From Vreelandella maris (GTDB lineage: Bacteria > Pseudomonadota > Gammaproteobacteria > Pseudomonadales > Halomonadaceae), in NCBI RefSeq assembly GCF_013371085.1, contig NZ_JABWCV010000012.1, positions 62,001-126,000 on the forward strand: a stretch of 64,000 nucleotides of DNA. Direction: 5' to 3'. The first letter of the stretch is position 1; the number at the start of each line of letters is the position of its first letter. A program made the translations under genes and the position numbers. The notes under the pieces were generated by a model, which made no database searches, was not told the DNA's origin, and was given only the letters and a program-made list of their open reading frames with translations. This document shows positions 17,378 through 26,726 of the stretch, piece by piece.

Positions 17378-18751
17378 TTATTTTCGCTCACTTACTTGCT
17401 CTACATCATCATAGTAGGTGATATGGCTCTCATCTTCTGCGGGCGGCCCGACTACCGGTTCGGCGGCATCGACATCCCAAACGGCTTCAGAAAGGTCTTC
17501 CAGGTGTTCATGCTCCAGTGCCCCCTGCATTAGCTCCTCGGTAACCACCAGTTCGGCACCGGCAGCGGTCATTGGCGTAGTCGGTGTAAACGGAGCCACG
17601 GGCACCGGTGCTGGGCGTACATGACGACGCCAGGAGAAGAACATCACAAAGAACAGGCTTAGCGAACCGAAGGCCCAGAACAGACCCGCGTCTCCCATTG
17701 CCGTCATCACCGGGGAAATCATCAGTGGGCTGATGGTAGCGCCAATCGAGTTGATCAACAGCAAGCCTTGACTCATCCGCACCAGAGCCCCAGCAGGCGC
17801 ACGGTCGGCGGCGTGGCTTACGGCCACTGGATAAAGGGCAAAGACGCCACCGCCGAGCAGGAACAGCAGCACTGCCAATAGCGGTGTCGAAAGAGGTAAC
17901 CAGAGTATCGCCGCGGAGATAAGCACACAGAATCCGCTGATGGCGATTAGTACCATTTGTCGGTCATGGCGATCCGACCAGCGGCCAATCGGGTATTGCA
18001 GCAACATGGCCCCCATGATGAGTACCGCCATCATCTGACCCACCTGGCTCACGCTCATACCATTACGCTGCAGGTAGAGTGGCAACAGCGTGTAGGCCGC
18101 GGCGACGACCATACCCGAGCCTAAACTACCCATCACGCCGGTGGGTGTCAGAGTAATCAAACGGTGTGGGGGAAGCGGCTCGGCGTGCTCGATAATCGGC
18201 GATACGCGGGGAATCATCGCCATGGGCAGCACAGAGAGCGAAGCCAATAGGCCAATCACCATAAAGGGCGCAGTAACACCCATGGCATTCGTCACGCCTA
18301 GCAGCAACTGACCCAGCACCCCTGCGGCGTACAGAGAAATCATATATAGCGCCAACAGGCGGCCACGGACTCTTTGATCGCCAGCCGTCAGTAGCCAGCT
18401 CTCGATGACCAGATACACCCCAACCGTGGCCCAGCCGCCGATCAAACGCAGCGCAAACCACGCCCAGGGGTCGAAAAACAAGCCTTGTAGTAATACCGTC
18501 ACGGCCACTAACGAGGCAAAGCTGCCGTAAGCGCGAATATGGCCAATGCGCAGCAACAGGCGATCATTCACCATTGCGCCCAACGCCAAACCGATGAAAT
18601 AAGCCGACGAGACAATACCGATCACCGTCGCCGATTCACCGGCGGCATCAAGGCGCACGGTAATTAAGGTGGCAAGAAAACCGTTGCCTATCCCGAGAAT
18701 GAATAGCCCTAATAGGGGCGCCAGCGCCATGGCTAGCAGTTGCCGCGACAT
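17378..18751 (-). CDS. MFS transporter, YcaD-like
   Basis: 457-residue major facilitator with 12 predicted helices. The N-terminal LGLFILGIGNGFLATLITVRLDAAG and the RLIGGWATVGVYLVIESWL segment resemble the YcaD group of unassigned carriers. After the last helix (about residue 385) there is an unusual acidic, largely disordered cytoplasmic tail of about 70 residues rich in Glu and Asp (for example DESHITYYDDVEQ). GAGG precedes the ATG. A 13-bp tandem repeat lies at 18777-18802 just upstream. The substrate is unknown. Confidence 0.82.
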   Translation of the reverse strand: MSRQLLAMALAPLLGLFILGIGNGFLATLITVRLDAAGESATVIGIVSSAYFIGLALGAMVNDRLLLRIGHIRAYGSFASLVAVTVLLQGLFFDPWAWFALRLIGGWATVGVYLVIESWLLTAGDQRVRGRLLALYMISLYAAGVLGQLLLGVTNAMGVTAPFMVIGLLASLSVLPMAMIPRVSPIIEHAEPLPPHRLITLTPTGVMGSLGSGMVVAAAYTLLPLYLQRNGMSVSQVGQMMAVLIMGAMLLQYPIGRWSDRHDRQMVLIAISGFCVLISAAILWLPLSTPLLAVLLFLLGGGVFALYPVAVSHAADRAPAGALVRMSQGLLLINSIGATISPLMISPVMTAMGDAGLFWAFGSLSLFFVMFFSWRRHVRPAPVPVAPFTPTTPMTAAGAELVVTEELMQGALEHEHLEDLSEAVWDVDAAEPVVGPPAEDESHITYYDDVEQVSERK

Positions 18752-18920
18752 GAAAACCTCGTCTTGACTAAAAGTGGTGAAAAACAGGCGTGAAAAACGC
18801 GACTGAGCGATTTCACAACGACCGTTATCTCACCTGGCACATCGAGTCAGGCAGGGATAGCGGCGCGCAATTATTGCCCCCAAGGGTGCAAAGTCAATGC
18901 TTTTCTAAGGTTACAATTAT

Positions 18921-19565
18921 TCACCTTAGCGATTTATGTAGAATAACCGTGTCTGGCCCAGGAAATTCCACTACTAAACTATTCTTTTGTGCCCACCAAC
19001 GAAAGGTCTCTTCACTAAAAAAGCTGATATGGGTGGGGTCGCTAATATAGTGCCAGCGAGCAAAGGCGTCAGGGGTAGAAACGCGCTTGGTCATCAGCCC
19101 AAGATAACCACCGGGCGCGAGCTGTCCGGCCAGTTGTTCCAGCACTTTGCCAGGCTGCGACAAATGCTCCACCACTTCTGTGGCAGTGATAAAATCGAAC
19201 GTCTGGGTAAGCACCGCGGTATCAGGGGCATAATAGAGGTCGTAAATCGCCATCTGAAAACCGTGCTCGGCGAACATGACGGATAGCGTCGGCCCCGGCC
19301 CGGAGCCAAAATCGAGCCCGCGAGCGTCAGCGGCAAGTTTGGCCAGCAGCGGGGTAAATAAACGCCCTAAAAAGCGTCGGTATCCCGTATCATGCGGCGA
19401 GTTTTGATGCTTGTCGTATTCGGCCTTTTCAGCGGCAGCGCTCAAATGCTGCTCTGGGGGGACAAATACCAGCTTGCACGTGGCACACTGGTAGTAGTCA
19501 CGACGCCGATCCCGGTGGTAAAGCGCAGTGGTGGTTTCCGCGCAGAGTGGACAGCGGCGCATCAT
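18921..19565 (-). CDS. Class I SAM-dependent methyltransferase with N-terminal zinc knuckle
   Basis: 214-residue protein. The N-terminus has a CxxC...CxxC pair (RCPLCAETT and YQCATCKL), typical of small zinc ribbons, followed by a Rossmann SAM-binding motif (GLDFGSGPGPTLSV near residue 85) and the post-motif ATEVVEHLSQPGKVL. The C-terminal SDPTHISFFSEETFRWWA segment is common in this group of small-molecule or polysaccharide methyltransferases. The ATG at 19565 is chosen, with GAGA upstream. Divergent from the glyoxalase-fold gene with 40 bp between starts. The substrate is unknown. Confidence 0.85.
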   Translation of the reverse strand: MMRRCPLCAETTTALYHRDRRRDYYQCATCKLVFVPPEQHLSAAAEKAEYDKHQNSPHDTGYRRFLGRLFTPLLAKLAADARGLDFGSGPGPTLSVMFAEHGFQMAIYDLYYAPDTAVLTQTFDFITATEVVEHLSQPGKVLEQLAGQLAPGGYLGLMTKRVSTPDAFARWHYISDPTHISFFSEETFRWWAQKNSLVVEFPGPDTVILHKSLR

Positions 19566-19605
19566 CGTATTCTCTGGCTTATCGTTATGTATTAAGGAAA
19601 GTGGC

Positions 19606-19989
19606 ATGCTATCAGGTCTGGATCATCTTGTAGTTACCGTGACCGACATGGGTCGCGCCGTCGATTTTTACTCACGTGTTTTAGGCTTAGATGTACGCTA
19701 CCGCGATGCTCAACGGGTGGATTTAATGCTCGGTGATACCGCGTTGCGCCTGCATCAAACCGACACCGACATTGCCCCCATCTCAGCAACCCCAACGCCC
19801 GGCAGCCTGGATTTATGTTTGCGTTGCCAACTGCCGCTGGATGAGTTTAAGCAACACTTAGACGCCTTGGCTATCGACGTAGAGTTGGGGCCCGTTGCTC
19901 GCCAAGGCGCCAATGGCCCCATTGAGTCGATCTACCTGCGCGACCCGGACGGCAATCTACTCGAGATTTGCCGACCTGCTGCGCGTTAG
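19606..19989 (+). CDS. VOC (glyoxalase/dioxygenase fold) family protein
   Basis: 127 residues forming two beta-alpha-beta-beta-beta modules. LDHLVVTVTDMGRAVDFYSRVLGLDV at the start and SIYLRDPDGNLLEIC at the end are signatures of vicinal oxygen chelate proteins; the metal ligands are probably His in LDHL and Glu in LLEI. AAGGAAAGTGGC precedes the ATG. Functions in this fold range from glyoxalase to fosfomycin resistance, and none can be chosen here. Confidence 0.85.
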   Translation: MLSGLDHLVVTVTDMGRAVDFYSRVLGLDVRYRDAQRVDLMLGDTALRLHQTDTDIAPISATPTPGSLDLCLRCQLPLDEFKQHLDALAIDVELGPVARQGANGPIESIYLRDPDGNLLEICRPAAR

Positions 19990-20149
19990 TGCCCAATTTT
20001 CGTTAGTGATAAGGCGAATAGCGCACGCTATCATAGTGCGCCGGGGCAACCTCTGCTGAGGGTGCTTTGCATTACTAAAGAAGTGCTTTGCATCTCTAAC
20101 GCAGCAGTGCCCGCTCAGCACTTATAGCGATTTACTGAAAGGAAATGTT

Positions 20150-20539
20150 ATGCAAGATAACGCCAATGAGGCGCCACAAGAAGGCAACGTTGTCAGCGAA
20201 GAGCGCCCTCAAAAGCCCGACACCACCATGGCAATGGTGAACTATGCGCTCTATCTGGCCAGTTTCTTCCTCGGTTTTACGTCGCTTATCGGTGTGATCA
20301 TCGCCTACGTCTATAAAGGCAAAGGCCCTGCATGGCTAGACGAACACTACCGCTATCAGATCCGCACGTTCTGGATAGGGCTAGTCTACGGCATTGTCTT
20401 TTCGTTCTTGACGCTCATCTTGATCGGCTTCCCGTTGCTGCTGGCCCTCGCCGTCTGGCTGATTATCCGCTGCGTTAAAGGCTTCAAAGGGCTGCAAGAG
20501 AAACGCGCCCCTTCCAACGTAGATACCTGGTTGTTTTAG
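20150..20539 (+). CDS. Small membrane protein, DUF4870-like (paralogue A)
   Basis: 129 residues. A hydrophilic 25-residue N-terminus precedes three predicted helices: VNYALYLASFFLGFTSLIGVIIAYVY, the FWIGLVYGIVFSFLTLILIGFPLLL stretch and a short third segment. The loop WLDEHYRYQIRTFWIGL is shared almost exactly with the protein at 21508-21858. Two bases separate it from the acyltransferase gene, so the two are co-translated. Function unknown. Confidence 0.75.
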   Translation: MQDNANEAPQEGNVVSEERPQKPDTTMAMVNYALYLASFFLGFTSLIGVIIAYVYKGKGPAWLDEHYRYQIRTFWIGLVYGIVFSFLTLILIGFPLLLALAVWLIIRCVKGFKGLQEKRAPSNVDTWLF

Positions 20540-20541
20540 AT

Positions 20542-21477
20542 ATGAAGCAACAAACGGGTGATACCCAACGCCGTTTTTCAAAAGCCAGTGCGATTAGCTG
20601 GCTATGGCGCCAGCTATCACGCTGGTCGCTTAAGCGGCTATGGCGCATGGCATCAGTACTGGGCCCAGTGGTTTACCGTTTCAATAAGCGTGAGCGAGAG
20701 GTAACCGAGCGCAACCTGACGGTCGTTTATCCCAACCTCTCTAACGCTGAACGTCAAACCCTTGCCCGGCAGAGTTTACGGCACTCAACCGCTACCATGT
20801 TGGAATTAGGCCACGCCTGGATGGCGGAGCCAAATAGAGTAGAAACCAGCGTTTTAGCGGTACACGGCCGCGACAAACTCGATAGTGCGCGCAACGAAGG
20901 CCGCGGTGTCATTGTGCTCGCCCCGCACTTCGGCAACTGGGAAGTGCTTAACTTCTGGCTATCGAGCCATTTCCCGTTTACCGCCATGTACGAGCCCCCA
21001 AAAATTAGCGATCTTGATCCGGTGATTCGCCATGGCCGTGAACGCATGGGGGCGAGCCTAGTGCCCACCAACCCCCGCGGCGTTGCAGCACTGCTCAAAG
21101 CGCTTAAGCGCAGCGAGGCGATTGGCATACTGCCCGACCAGGAGCCGGATTGGGGCAGTGGCGTTTTCGCGCCTTTCTTTGGTCGCGATGCCTACACCGC
21201 CACGTTGCTACCCAAACTAGTAGCCCGCACCCAGGCACGTGTGATCACCGGGGTCGCGCTACGGGTACCCGGCAGCGGGTTTGAGATTTATTTTCTCGAT
21301 GCCGATGAGCGTGTTTACAGCCCCGATGACCAAACGTCTGCCACCGGTGTGAATGCCAGCGTGGAAGCCGCAATAAGCTTGGAACCTGCGCAGTATCAGT
21401 GGGAGTACAAGCGCTACCGTAAAGTGGTCCAAGAGCAGCAAAGGCTAGCTAACTACCGCGACTATCGCCTTTATTAG
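20542..21477 (+). CDS. lpxL: LpxL/HtrB-type lysophospholipid (lipid A) acyltransferase
   Basis: 311-residue inner-membrane acyltransferase. The HX4E catalytic motif is visible as HFGNWE (about residue 132), followed by the ERMGASLVPTNPRGV and GILPDQEPDWGSGVFAPFFG blocks found in LpxL, LpxM and LpxP, which add secondary acyl chains to lipid A from acyl-ACP. No ribosome site precedes the ATG; it relies on coupling to the gene two bases upstream. It is flanked by two paralogous small membrane proteins, an arrangement that suggests they assist or regulate it. An LpxR-like deacylase lies 11 kb away. Confidence 0.85.
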   Translation: MKQQTGDTQRRFSKASAISWLWRQLSRWSLKRLWRMASVLGPVVYRFNKREREVTERNLTVVYPNLSNAERQTLARQSLRHSTATMLELGHAWMAEPNRVETSVLAVHGRDKLDSARNEGRGVIVLAPHFGNWEVLNFWLSSHFPFTAMYEPPKISDLDPVIRHGRERMGASLVPTNPRGVAALLKALKRSEAIGILPDQEPDWGSGVFAPFFGRDAYTATLLPKLVARTQARVITGVALRVPGSGFEIYFLDADERVYSPDDQTSATGVNASVEAAISLEPAQYQWEYKRYRKVVQEQQRLANYRDYRLY

Positions 21478-21507
21478 TGCGTCGACTTTATTAACCAGAG
21501 CTTACTG

Positions 21508-21858
21508 ATGACCCAAAACGTTTTATCTCGGGATGAGATACGCCCGCCGCAGATTATTTATGCGTTATTCCTGGCGGGTATTGTCACTGCCAATATCACT
21601 CTACTGATTGGCGTGGTGATCGCCTATGTCTACCGCAAAGACGCCGCACCGTGGCTACAACCGCACTACCGGTACCTGATTCGCACCTTCTGGATTGGCA
21701 CGCTGTATGCCTGCATCGCCTTTTTACTCAGCATTGTCATGATTGGCACCCTGCTCTGGCCGATGCTCGCGGTGTGGTTGGGCGTTCGCTGCGTGCTCGG
21801 CTGGATCGATGTACGTAAGGGCCGCCCTCCCGCACGCCCGGCTAGCTGGCTTTGGTAA
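21508..21858 (+). CDS. Small membrane protein, DUF4870-like (paralogue B)
   Basis: 116 residues, three predicted helices. It shares with the protein at 20150-20539 the pattern GVVIAYVYRKDAAPWLQPHYR followed by YLIRTFWIGTLY, and both end in a W-L dipeptide region (SWLW here, TWLF there). GAGCTTACTG precedes the ATG. It lies 30 bp downstream of the acyltransferase, so three genes form one unit. Confidence 0.72.
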   Translation: MTQNVLSRDEIRPPQIIYALFLAGIVTANITLLIGVVIAYVYRKDAAPWLQPHYRYLIRTFWIGTLYACIAFLLSIVMIGTLLWPMLAVWLGVRCVLGWIDVRKGRPPARPASWLW

Positions 21859-21865
21859 GCTACCC

Positions 21866-23275
21866 TCACTCGTTGTTGTGTCGAGCGTAAACGTCATCCA
21901 AGCGCTCGATATCGTCTTCACCGAGATAGCTTCCCGACTGCACTTCAATCAGCTCAAGAGGAATTTTACCGGTATTTTCCAGCCGATGGAGCGCGCCAAT
22001 AGGGATATAGGTCGACTGATTTTCACTCACCAGAAAACTGCGCTCTTCAAGCGTTACATGCGCGGTTCCCCTCACTACTATCCAGTGCTCAGCGCGGTGA
22101 TGATGGCGCTGCAGTGAAAGCCGGCCACCGGGCTTCACGGTAATGTGTTTGACCTGATAGCGCTCGCCACTGTCCATCGCCTGAAAGCTGCCCCAGGGTC
22201 GCTGTACCTGGGGCGCCGAACACGGCTCGCTGCGTCCTGCCTTTGAGAGCGAAGCCACCAGCTGTTTGACCTGCTGCGCCTGATCACGGCGGGCCACCAG
22301 CACGCTGTCCGATGTTTCCACCACAATCAGATTCTGCACACCCAGCGTAGCGACGAGACGGTGTTCGGCAAACACCAGCGAATCCTGCGTATCGGTCAGC
22401 CAGGCATCGCCTTTGCTAACGTTGCCCTCCGCGTCAGGTTCAACGGTTGCCCACAGCGCATCGAAACTGCCGATATCGCTCCACGCAGCCGCCAAGGGCA
22501 CCACGGCGGCGTGTTCACAGTGCTCCATCACCGCGTAGTCGATGGAGTCTGCCGGACAGCGATTGAACGCCGCTTCACCCAAACGCAGGAAATCCAAGTC
22601 ACGGTGTGCTGCGCTCACCGCCTCCTCGCAGGCTTCCAGCATTGTCGGCTGTAGCCGCTTTAATTGATCCAGATAGCTTGAGGCGCGCAGCAGAAACATC
22701 CCGCTGTTCCATAAGTAATCACCGCTTTCGACTAACGCTGCAGCACGCTGGGCATTGGGTTTTTCAATAAAGGCCGCAAGATGATGGCCGCCTTCCAGCG
22801 GCTCGCCGCAGGCAATATAGCCATAGCCGGTTTCAGGCTGGGTCGGCACCACCCCAAAGGTAACGAGATAACCCGCTTCGGCTAACGGCGCGGCGACTGA
22901 AACGCTGTGTTGGAACGCATGAACGTCGCCAATTGCATGATCTGCGGGAAGCACTAACAGCAGCGGGTCTTCTCCCGAGAGGCGGGCCAGCAGCGCCGCA
23001 CAGGCAATCGCTGGCGCAGTATTACGGCCTTCAGGTTCGAGCACAATAGTGGCGGTTTGATTCATTTCGCGCAGCTGTTCGGCCATTAGAAAGCGGTGGC
23101 TATGGTGGCCCATCAACATCGGCGCTGCATCGGTTAACCCAGCTAAGCGGCTTAGGGTTTGCTGCAGTAAGCTTTGAGACGAGGTTAAGCGCAAAAACTG
23201 TTTGGGCATTTGCTCTCGGGAGAGCGGCCACAGCCGTGTGCCGCTGCCACCGCTTAAAATTACCGGTTGGATCAT
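21866..23275 (-). CDS. manC: Mannose-1-phosphate guanylyltransferase / mannose-6-phosphate isomerase
   Basis: 469-residue bifunctional enzyme (ManC/AlgA/CpsB class). The N-terminal nucleotidyltransferase carries VILSGGSGTRLWPLSREQMPK and FIEKPN; the C-terminal cupin isomerase from about residue 350 has PWGSFQ, the metal-binding HHHRAEHWIVVRGTA and QSTYIPIGALHRLEN. It makes GDP-mannose for exopolysaccharide or LPS sugars. Its start overlaps the stop of the upstream sulfatase-fold gene by four bases (ATGA), so the two are coupled. No terminator separates it from the convergent small membrane protein gene. Confidence 0.93.
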   Translation of the reverse strand: MIQPVILSGGSGTRLWPLSREQMPKQFLRLTSSQSLLQQTLSRLAGLTDAAPMLMGHHSHRFLMAEQLREMNQTATIVLEPEGRNTAPAIACAALLARLSGEDPLLLVLPADHAIGDVHAFQHSVSVAAPLAEAGYLVTFGVVPTQPETGYGYIACGEPLEGGHHLAAFIEKPNAQRAAALVESGDYLWNSGMFLLRASSYLDQLKRLQPTMLEACEEAVSAAHRDLDFLRLGEAAFNRCPADSIDYAVMEHCEHAAVVPLAAAWSDIGSFDALWATVEPDAEGNVSKGDAWLTDTQDSLVFAEHRLVATLGVQNLIVVETSDSVLVARRDQAQQVKQLVASLSKAGRSEPCSAPQVQRPWGSFQAMDSGERYQVKHITVKPGGRLSLQRHHHRAEHWIVVRGTAHVTLEERSFLVSENQSTYIPIGALHRLENTGKIPLELIEVQSGSYLGEDDIERLDDVYARHNNE

Positions 23276-24900
23276 TGCTGCGTCCTTGTGGTCGTCCTTG
23301 TATCCGGACGAGTGTCTGCATCATCTGCTAACTCACCAAAATCATCCTGCAGCCAGTGGCGCAGTTGGCTCATCCTGGGCGCGTTACTTGCCTGCTCCAG
23401 CGCGGGTAGCGTGCCGGGAATAAAGCCACGCTCTATAAATGGCGCCAATAGCGCTGGATCGCCACTGATAATATGCACCGGTACCGCTGCGCTGGCATCG
23501 TCGCCGGTAATCAATGGCGCGGCCTGATGATCACCCAGCACTATCATCAAGGTATGGTCATCCACCACCCGTTCGGCCCAGCGTCCGACCACTTTTACAG
23601 CGTAGTCCACCGACCAGGCATAGTGGTCGCGAATACGTTCAATGTCCTGCCACAGTACTTCTGGCGGGTCGCCAGCGTTCTCCCAGGGCGCAAAAATGCT
23701 GCCATCCCCAATCAAAGACCACTCTTCAATCACCGGCAGAATAGGCGTCCAGGGGGCATGGCTAGAGATTAACGCCAGTTGGGCAAACACCGGCGACTCA
23801 CCCAACAAGTGTCGCTGAGTGTAGTCGAGGGTGAACTGATCGGGCATGGTCACCCAGTTGAGCGCAGGCCCGGCGTAGTCGATATCTTTTGCCGCGGCAA
23901 TTTGATCGAAGCTGTAGGTCTCCCCTTCTGGCCATGTCAGGGTAATAGCGGGCATTACTGCCAAGGTCCGCTGACCGGTAGCGCTGAAATCATCAATCAA
24001 GGTGGAGTGGTCGCTGTCTAGCATCAATTGATACCACAGCTGATTATCGATCCATCGCCCGCTGAGCGCCGTTGCGTGGGCAAGCCAGGATTGCCCGCCA
24101 CGGATCGGCGATTCCAACAACCCAGAGACAACATGAAGCTCGCGCTCCTCTAGCCGCTGCTGCATATCGGCAAGGGTCGGAAGCAGAACTTCCGCATAAC
24201 GAGGATTATCCAGCGCAGAGACGCCATAAGACTCAATAAAGGTGAGCAACACATTGTGGCCAGCGAGCCCAGGTAACCGCTGACTTTCCAGCGGCGCTGC
24301 CTCCAATTGCGCGGTAAAGGCCAAGCGCGCGGCGTGGGTATCGGTCATTTGCTGCCATTGAAACCGTGTGCTGTTGACCATCGGCAAACGGGCGCTATCC
24401 ACTAGCCGCACACCGTTAAGTTCAAGTGCGGTACCAATGGTGGCAATGACTAATAGCGTCAACGCAGCGATACCGGGCAGCCGTTTAATCGAATAAGTAA
24501 CGGGAGGAAGTAGTAGTCTCACTAAGCCTAGGGCGATACCAAGCAGCACGGCAGCCCCTGCCAGCATTGCGCAAACTGCCAAAAACTGACCTACATTACC
24601 TACTAATAAGTGATAAATGGAGCGCAGCAAAGGGACGTCAAGATAGAGGTTGAGTGGCCGGGCAAACGCCATGTGAGTAGCGGCAGTGCCTAAATTCACC
24701 GCTGTCGCCAACATGATCCAACTGGCAAACCCAACACCGGCGAAACGACGCGCCTGACCGACGGGAAGCAACAGCATAAGAGGCGCAATGATAAACGCCT
24801 CCCAAGCGATCAAATGGGCGCCGACCTCTCCAAACCGCCACCATAGCGGCGCAACGAGCAGGACATTCAGCAGTAGTGACGTTAATAATATTCGAATCAT
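23272..24900 (-). CDS. Membrane-anchored sulfatase/LTA-synthase-fold protein
   Basis: 542 residues. About five N-terminal helices (residues 1-165) precede a periplasmic alkaline-phosphatase-superfamily domain. NVLLTFIESYGVSAL is the metal-binding start of the domain and SPIRGGQSWLAHATALSG resembles the nucleophile region. LALISSHAPWTP and LGDHQAAPL supply later metal ligands. Relatives include lipoteichoic-acid synthases, phosphoethanolamine transferases and the glucan phosphoglycerol transferase OpgB. Since opgG is divergent to it, decoration of periplasmic glucan or of a mannose-containing polymer is a fair guess. It is co-translated with manC. Confidence 0.8.
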   Translation of the reverse strand: MIRILLTSLLLNVLLVAPLWWRFGEVGAHLIAWEAFIIAPLMLLLPVGQARRFAGVGFASWIMLATAVNLGTAATHMAFARPLNLYLDVPLLRSIYHLLVGNVGQFLAVCAMLAGAAVLLGIALGLVRLLLPPVTYSIKRLPGIAALTLLVIATIGTALELNGVRLVDSARLPMVNSTRFQWQQMTDTHAARLAFTAQLEAAPLESQRLPGLAGHNVLLTFIESYGVSALDNPRYAEVLLPTLADMQQRLEERELHVVSGLLESPIRGGQSWLAHATALSGRWIDNQLWYQLMLDSDHSTLIDDFSATGQRTLAVMPAITLTWPEGETYSFDQIAAAKDIDYAGPALNWVTMPDQFTLDYTQRHLLGESPVFAQLALISSHAPWTPILPVIEEWSLIGDGSIFAPWENAGDPPEVLWQDIERIRDHYAWSVDYAVKVVGRWAERVVDDHTLMIVLGDHQAAPLITGDDASAAVPVHIISGDPALLAPFIERGFIPGTLPALEQASNAPRMSQLRHWLQDDFGELADDADTRPDTRTTTRTQQ

Positions 24901-25126
24901 CGCATTCTCATTTGTACCTGCTTTAGCTTACAGTGTCTGAAGTACGACCTCTCCATGTTCGGTCTTTAAGAGTGTGTACCCAAGCGCAAGAGAAAAGAGC
25001 AAGGAATAGAACGCAATAATCCTGTACGTCCGCATGCAATCGTATAGTTATTGTGTAAAAATTTCACGTACTGCTTGGCTTATTGCCAAACGTTTTGCAG
25101 GCCTTCACTCGATAAGGATTTCGCCC

Positions 25127-26704
25127 ATGCGTTTTAGCCGTGTTTGCAGGTGGCAGGTTGGTAATTGGCAAGCTGGTAAGTGGATAGCTAGTAAATGGAT
25201 AATTGCACTCGGCTGTGCGGTGGCTTCAACCGCCTATGCCGACGACGACAAACATTTCAGCGCCGTCATTGAGCGCGCCCAACAGCTTGCTGAAGCGCCT
25301 TATCAAGCCCCTGAAGAGACGCTGCCTGAGGTATTACGTGAACTCAATTACGATACCTACCGGCAAATTCGCTTTGATCCTGATCACGCCTATTGGCGCA
25401 ATGAGAGTCCCTTTAGCCTCCAGCTATTTCACAGCGGCTTTCTTTTTCAAACCCCGGTCGCACTCAATGTGATCGAAAATGACACAGCCTCCCCGCTCCC
25501 CTTTTCGGCGGAAGACTACTCCTATGATGGCAATGCCGAAAAGCTGAAAGAGCACGATTTATCGGGCAGTGACCACGCCGGGTTTCGTCTGCATTACCCC
25601 CTCAATAATGAAGAGTACGCCGACGAGTTTGCCGTTTTTCTCGGTGCTAGCTACTTCCGCATTGTGGGGCGCGACCAAGCATACGGGCTATCGACCCGCG
25701 GGCTAGCGATCGACACCGCTTCACCTGAGGGTGAAGAGTTTCCAGCGTTTCGCGAATTTTGGCTTTATAAACCCAGCGCAGACGCCAAACAGATTGAGCT
25801 ATTAGCGTTAATGGACAGCCCCTCTGTCAGCGGTGCCTATCGATTTATTATTGAACCCGGTGAAAAAACGCAGGTAGAGGTGGAAGCGGAACTGTTTGCC
25901 CGCGAAGACATTGCCAAGCTGGGGGTTGCGCCGCTCACCAGTATGTTCACTTACGGCGAGGCAAGCCGCGAGCGGCCTGATGATTTCCGCCCCCAGGTAC
26001 ACGACTCCGACGGTCTGCTGATGCATACCGGCAACGACGAGTGGATCTGGCGCCCACTTACCAACCCAGAGCAGCTACGCACCTCGACTTTTGCTGATAG
26101 CTCCCCCCAAGGGTTTGGCCTGATGCAGCGGGAGCGTGACTTTAACCGCTACCTGGATATCGAAGCCCAATACCACCGCCGCCCCAGTCAGTGGGTGGTA
26201 CCGTTAGATGCGTGGGGGCCGGGGCACGTGGAACTGGTCGAAATTCCGACACCCGATGAAACTCACGACAATATCGTTGCTTACTGGGTCGCGGATGATG
26301 CGTTAAATGCTGGCGAATCCCGTCGTCTCCATTACCTGACGCACACGCTTAACACGCAGCCGGAAGAGCACCACCTTGGCCGTGTGATCCGCACCCGCCA
26401 TGGCAGTGCCGGCGTGCCGGGGCAAGAGGACTCGGCGGCGCCAGGGGAGCGTCAGTTCATTGTCGATTTCCAGGGCGGTGCGCTTGAGGATATCGCCGCC
26501 GACCAACCTGTCGAGCTGGATATCAGTACCCATCAGGGCGAGGTAAAATTGCCCCAGGTAACCGCACTCCCCATTGGTGGCTGGCGAGCCAGCTTTCGGC
26601 TGTCCGCAAGCGACCAACCCAGCGATGTTCGCCTGCGACTCATGTTGAACGACGAACCCGTTAGTGAAACATGGAATTACGTCTGGTACCCCGATGCCGG
26701 ATAA
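25127..26704 (+). CDS. opgG: Periplasmic glucan biosynthesis protein OpgG/OpgD
   Basis: 525-residue protein of the MdoG family, needed for osmoregulated periplasmic glucan backbone formation. The signal peptide ends ASTAYADD. Family motifs include NYDTYRQIRFDPDHAYW, RNESPFSLQLFHSGFLF, SYFRIVGRDQAYGLSTRGLAIDTA and LTSMFTYGE. The ATG at 25127 with AAGGATTTCGCCC upstream is chosen over 25034. The signal-peptide region contains a pentapeptide-like repeat (VGNWQ, AGKWI, ASKWI) from a 15-bp DNA repeat. The partner glucosyltransferase OpgH is absent from the window, which is unusual for the normal opgGH operon. Confidence 0.9.
   Translation: MRFSRVCRWQVGNWQAGKWIASKWIIALGCAVASTAYADDDKHFSAVIERAQQLAEAPYQAPEETLPEVLRELNYDTYRQIRFDPDHAYWRNESPFSLQLFHSGFLFQTPVALNVIENDTASPLPFSAEDYSYDGNAEKLKEHDLSGSDHAGFRLHYPLNNEEYADEFAVFLGASYFRIVGRDQAYGLSTRGLAIDTASPEGEEFPAFREFWLYKPSADAKQIELLALMDSPSVSGAYRFIIEPGEKTQVEVEAELFAREDIAKLGVAPLTSMFTYGEASRERPDDFRPQVHDSDGLLMHTGNDEWIWRPLTNPEQLRTSTFADSSPQGFGLMQRERDFNRYLDIEAQYHRRPSQWVVPLDAWGPGHVELVEIPTPDETHDNIVAYWVADDALNAGESRRLHYLTHTLNTQPEEHHLGRVIRTRHGSAGVPGQEDSAAPGERQFIVDFQGGALEDIAADQPVELDISTHQGEVKLPQVTALPIGGWRASFRLSASDQPSDVRLRLMLNDEPVSETWNYVWYPDAG
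25160..25204. repeat. 15-bp imperfect tandem repeat inside opgG signal-peptide region
   Basis: Three consecutive 15-bp units (GGTAATTGGCAAGCT, GGTAAGTGGATAGCT, AGTAAATGGATAATT), with a more divergent copy just upstream. They keep frame and encode Trp-Lys-rich pentads between the start codon and the hydrophobic core of the signal peptide. Confidence 0.8.
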
Positions 26705-26726
26705 AGAGGTTCAGGGAACACGCCTA

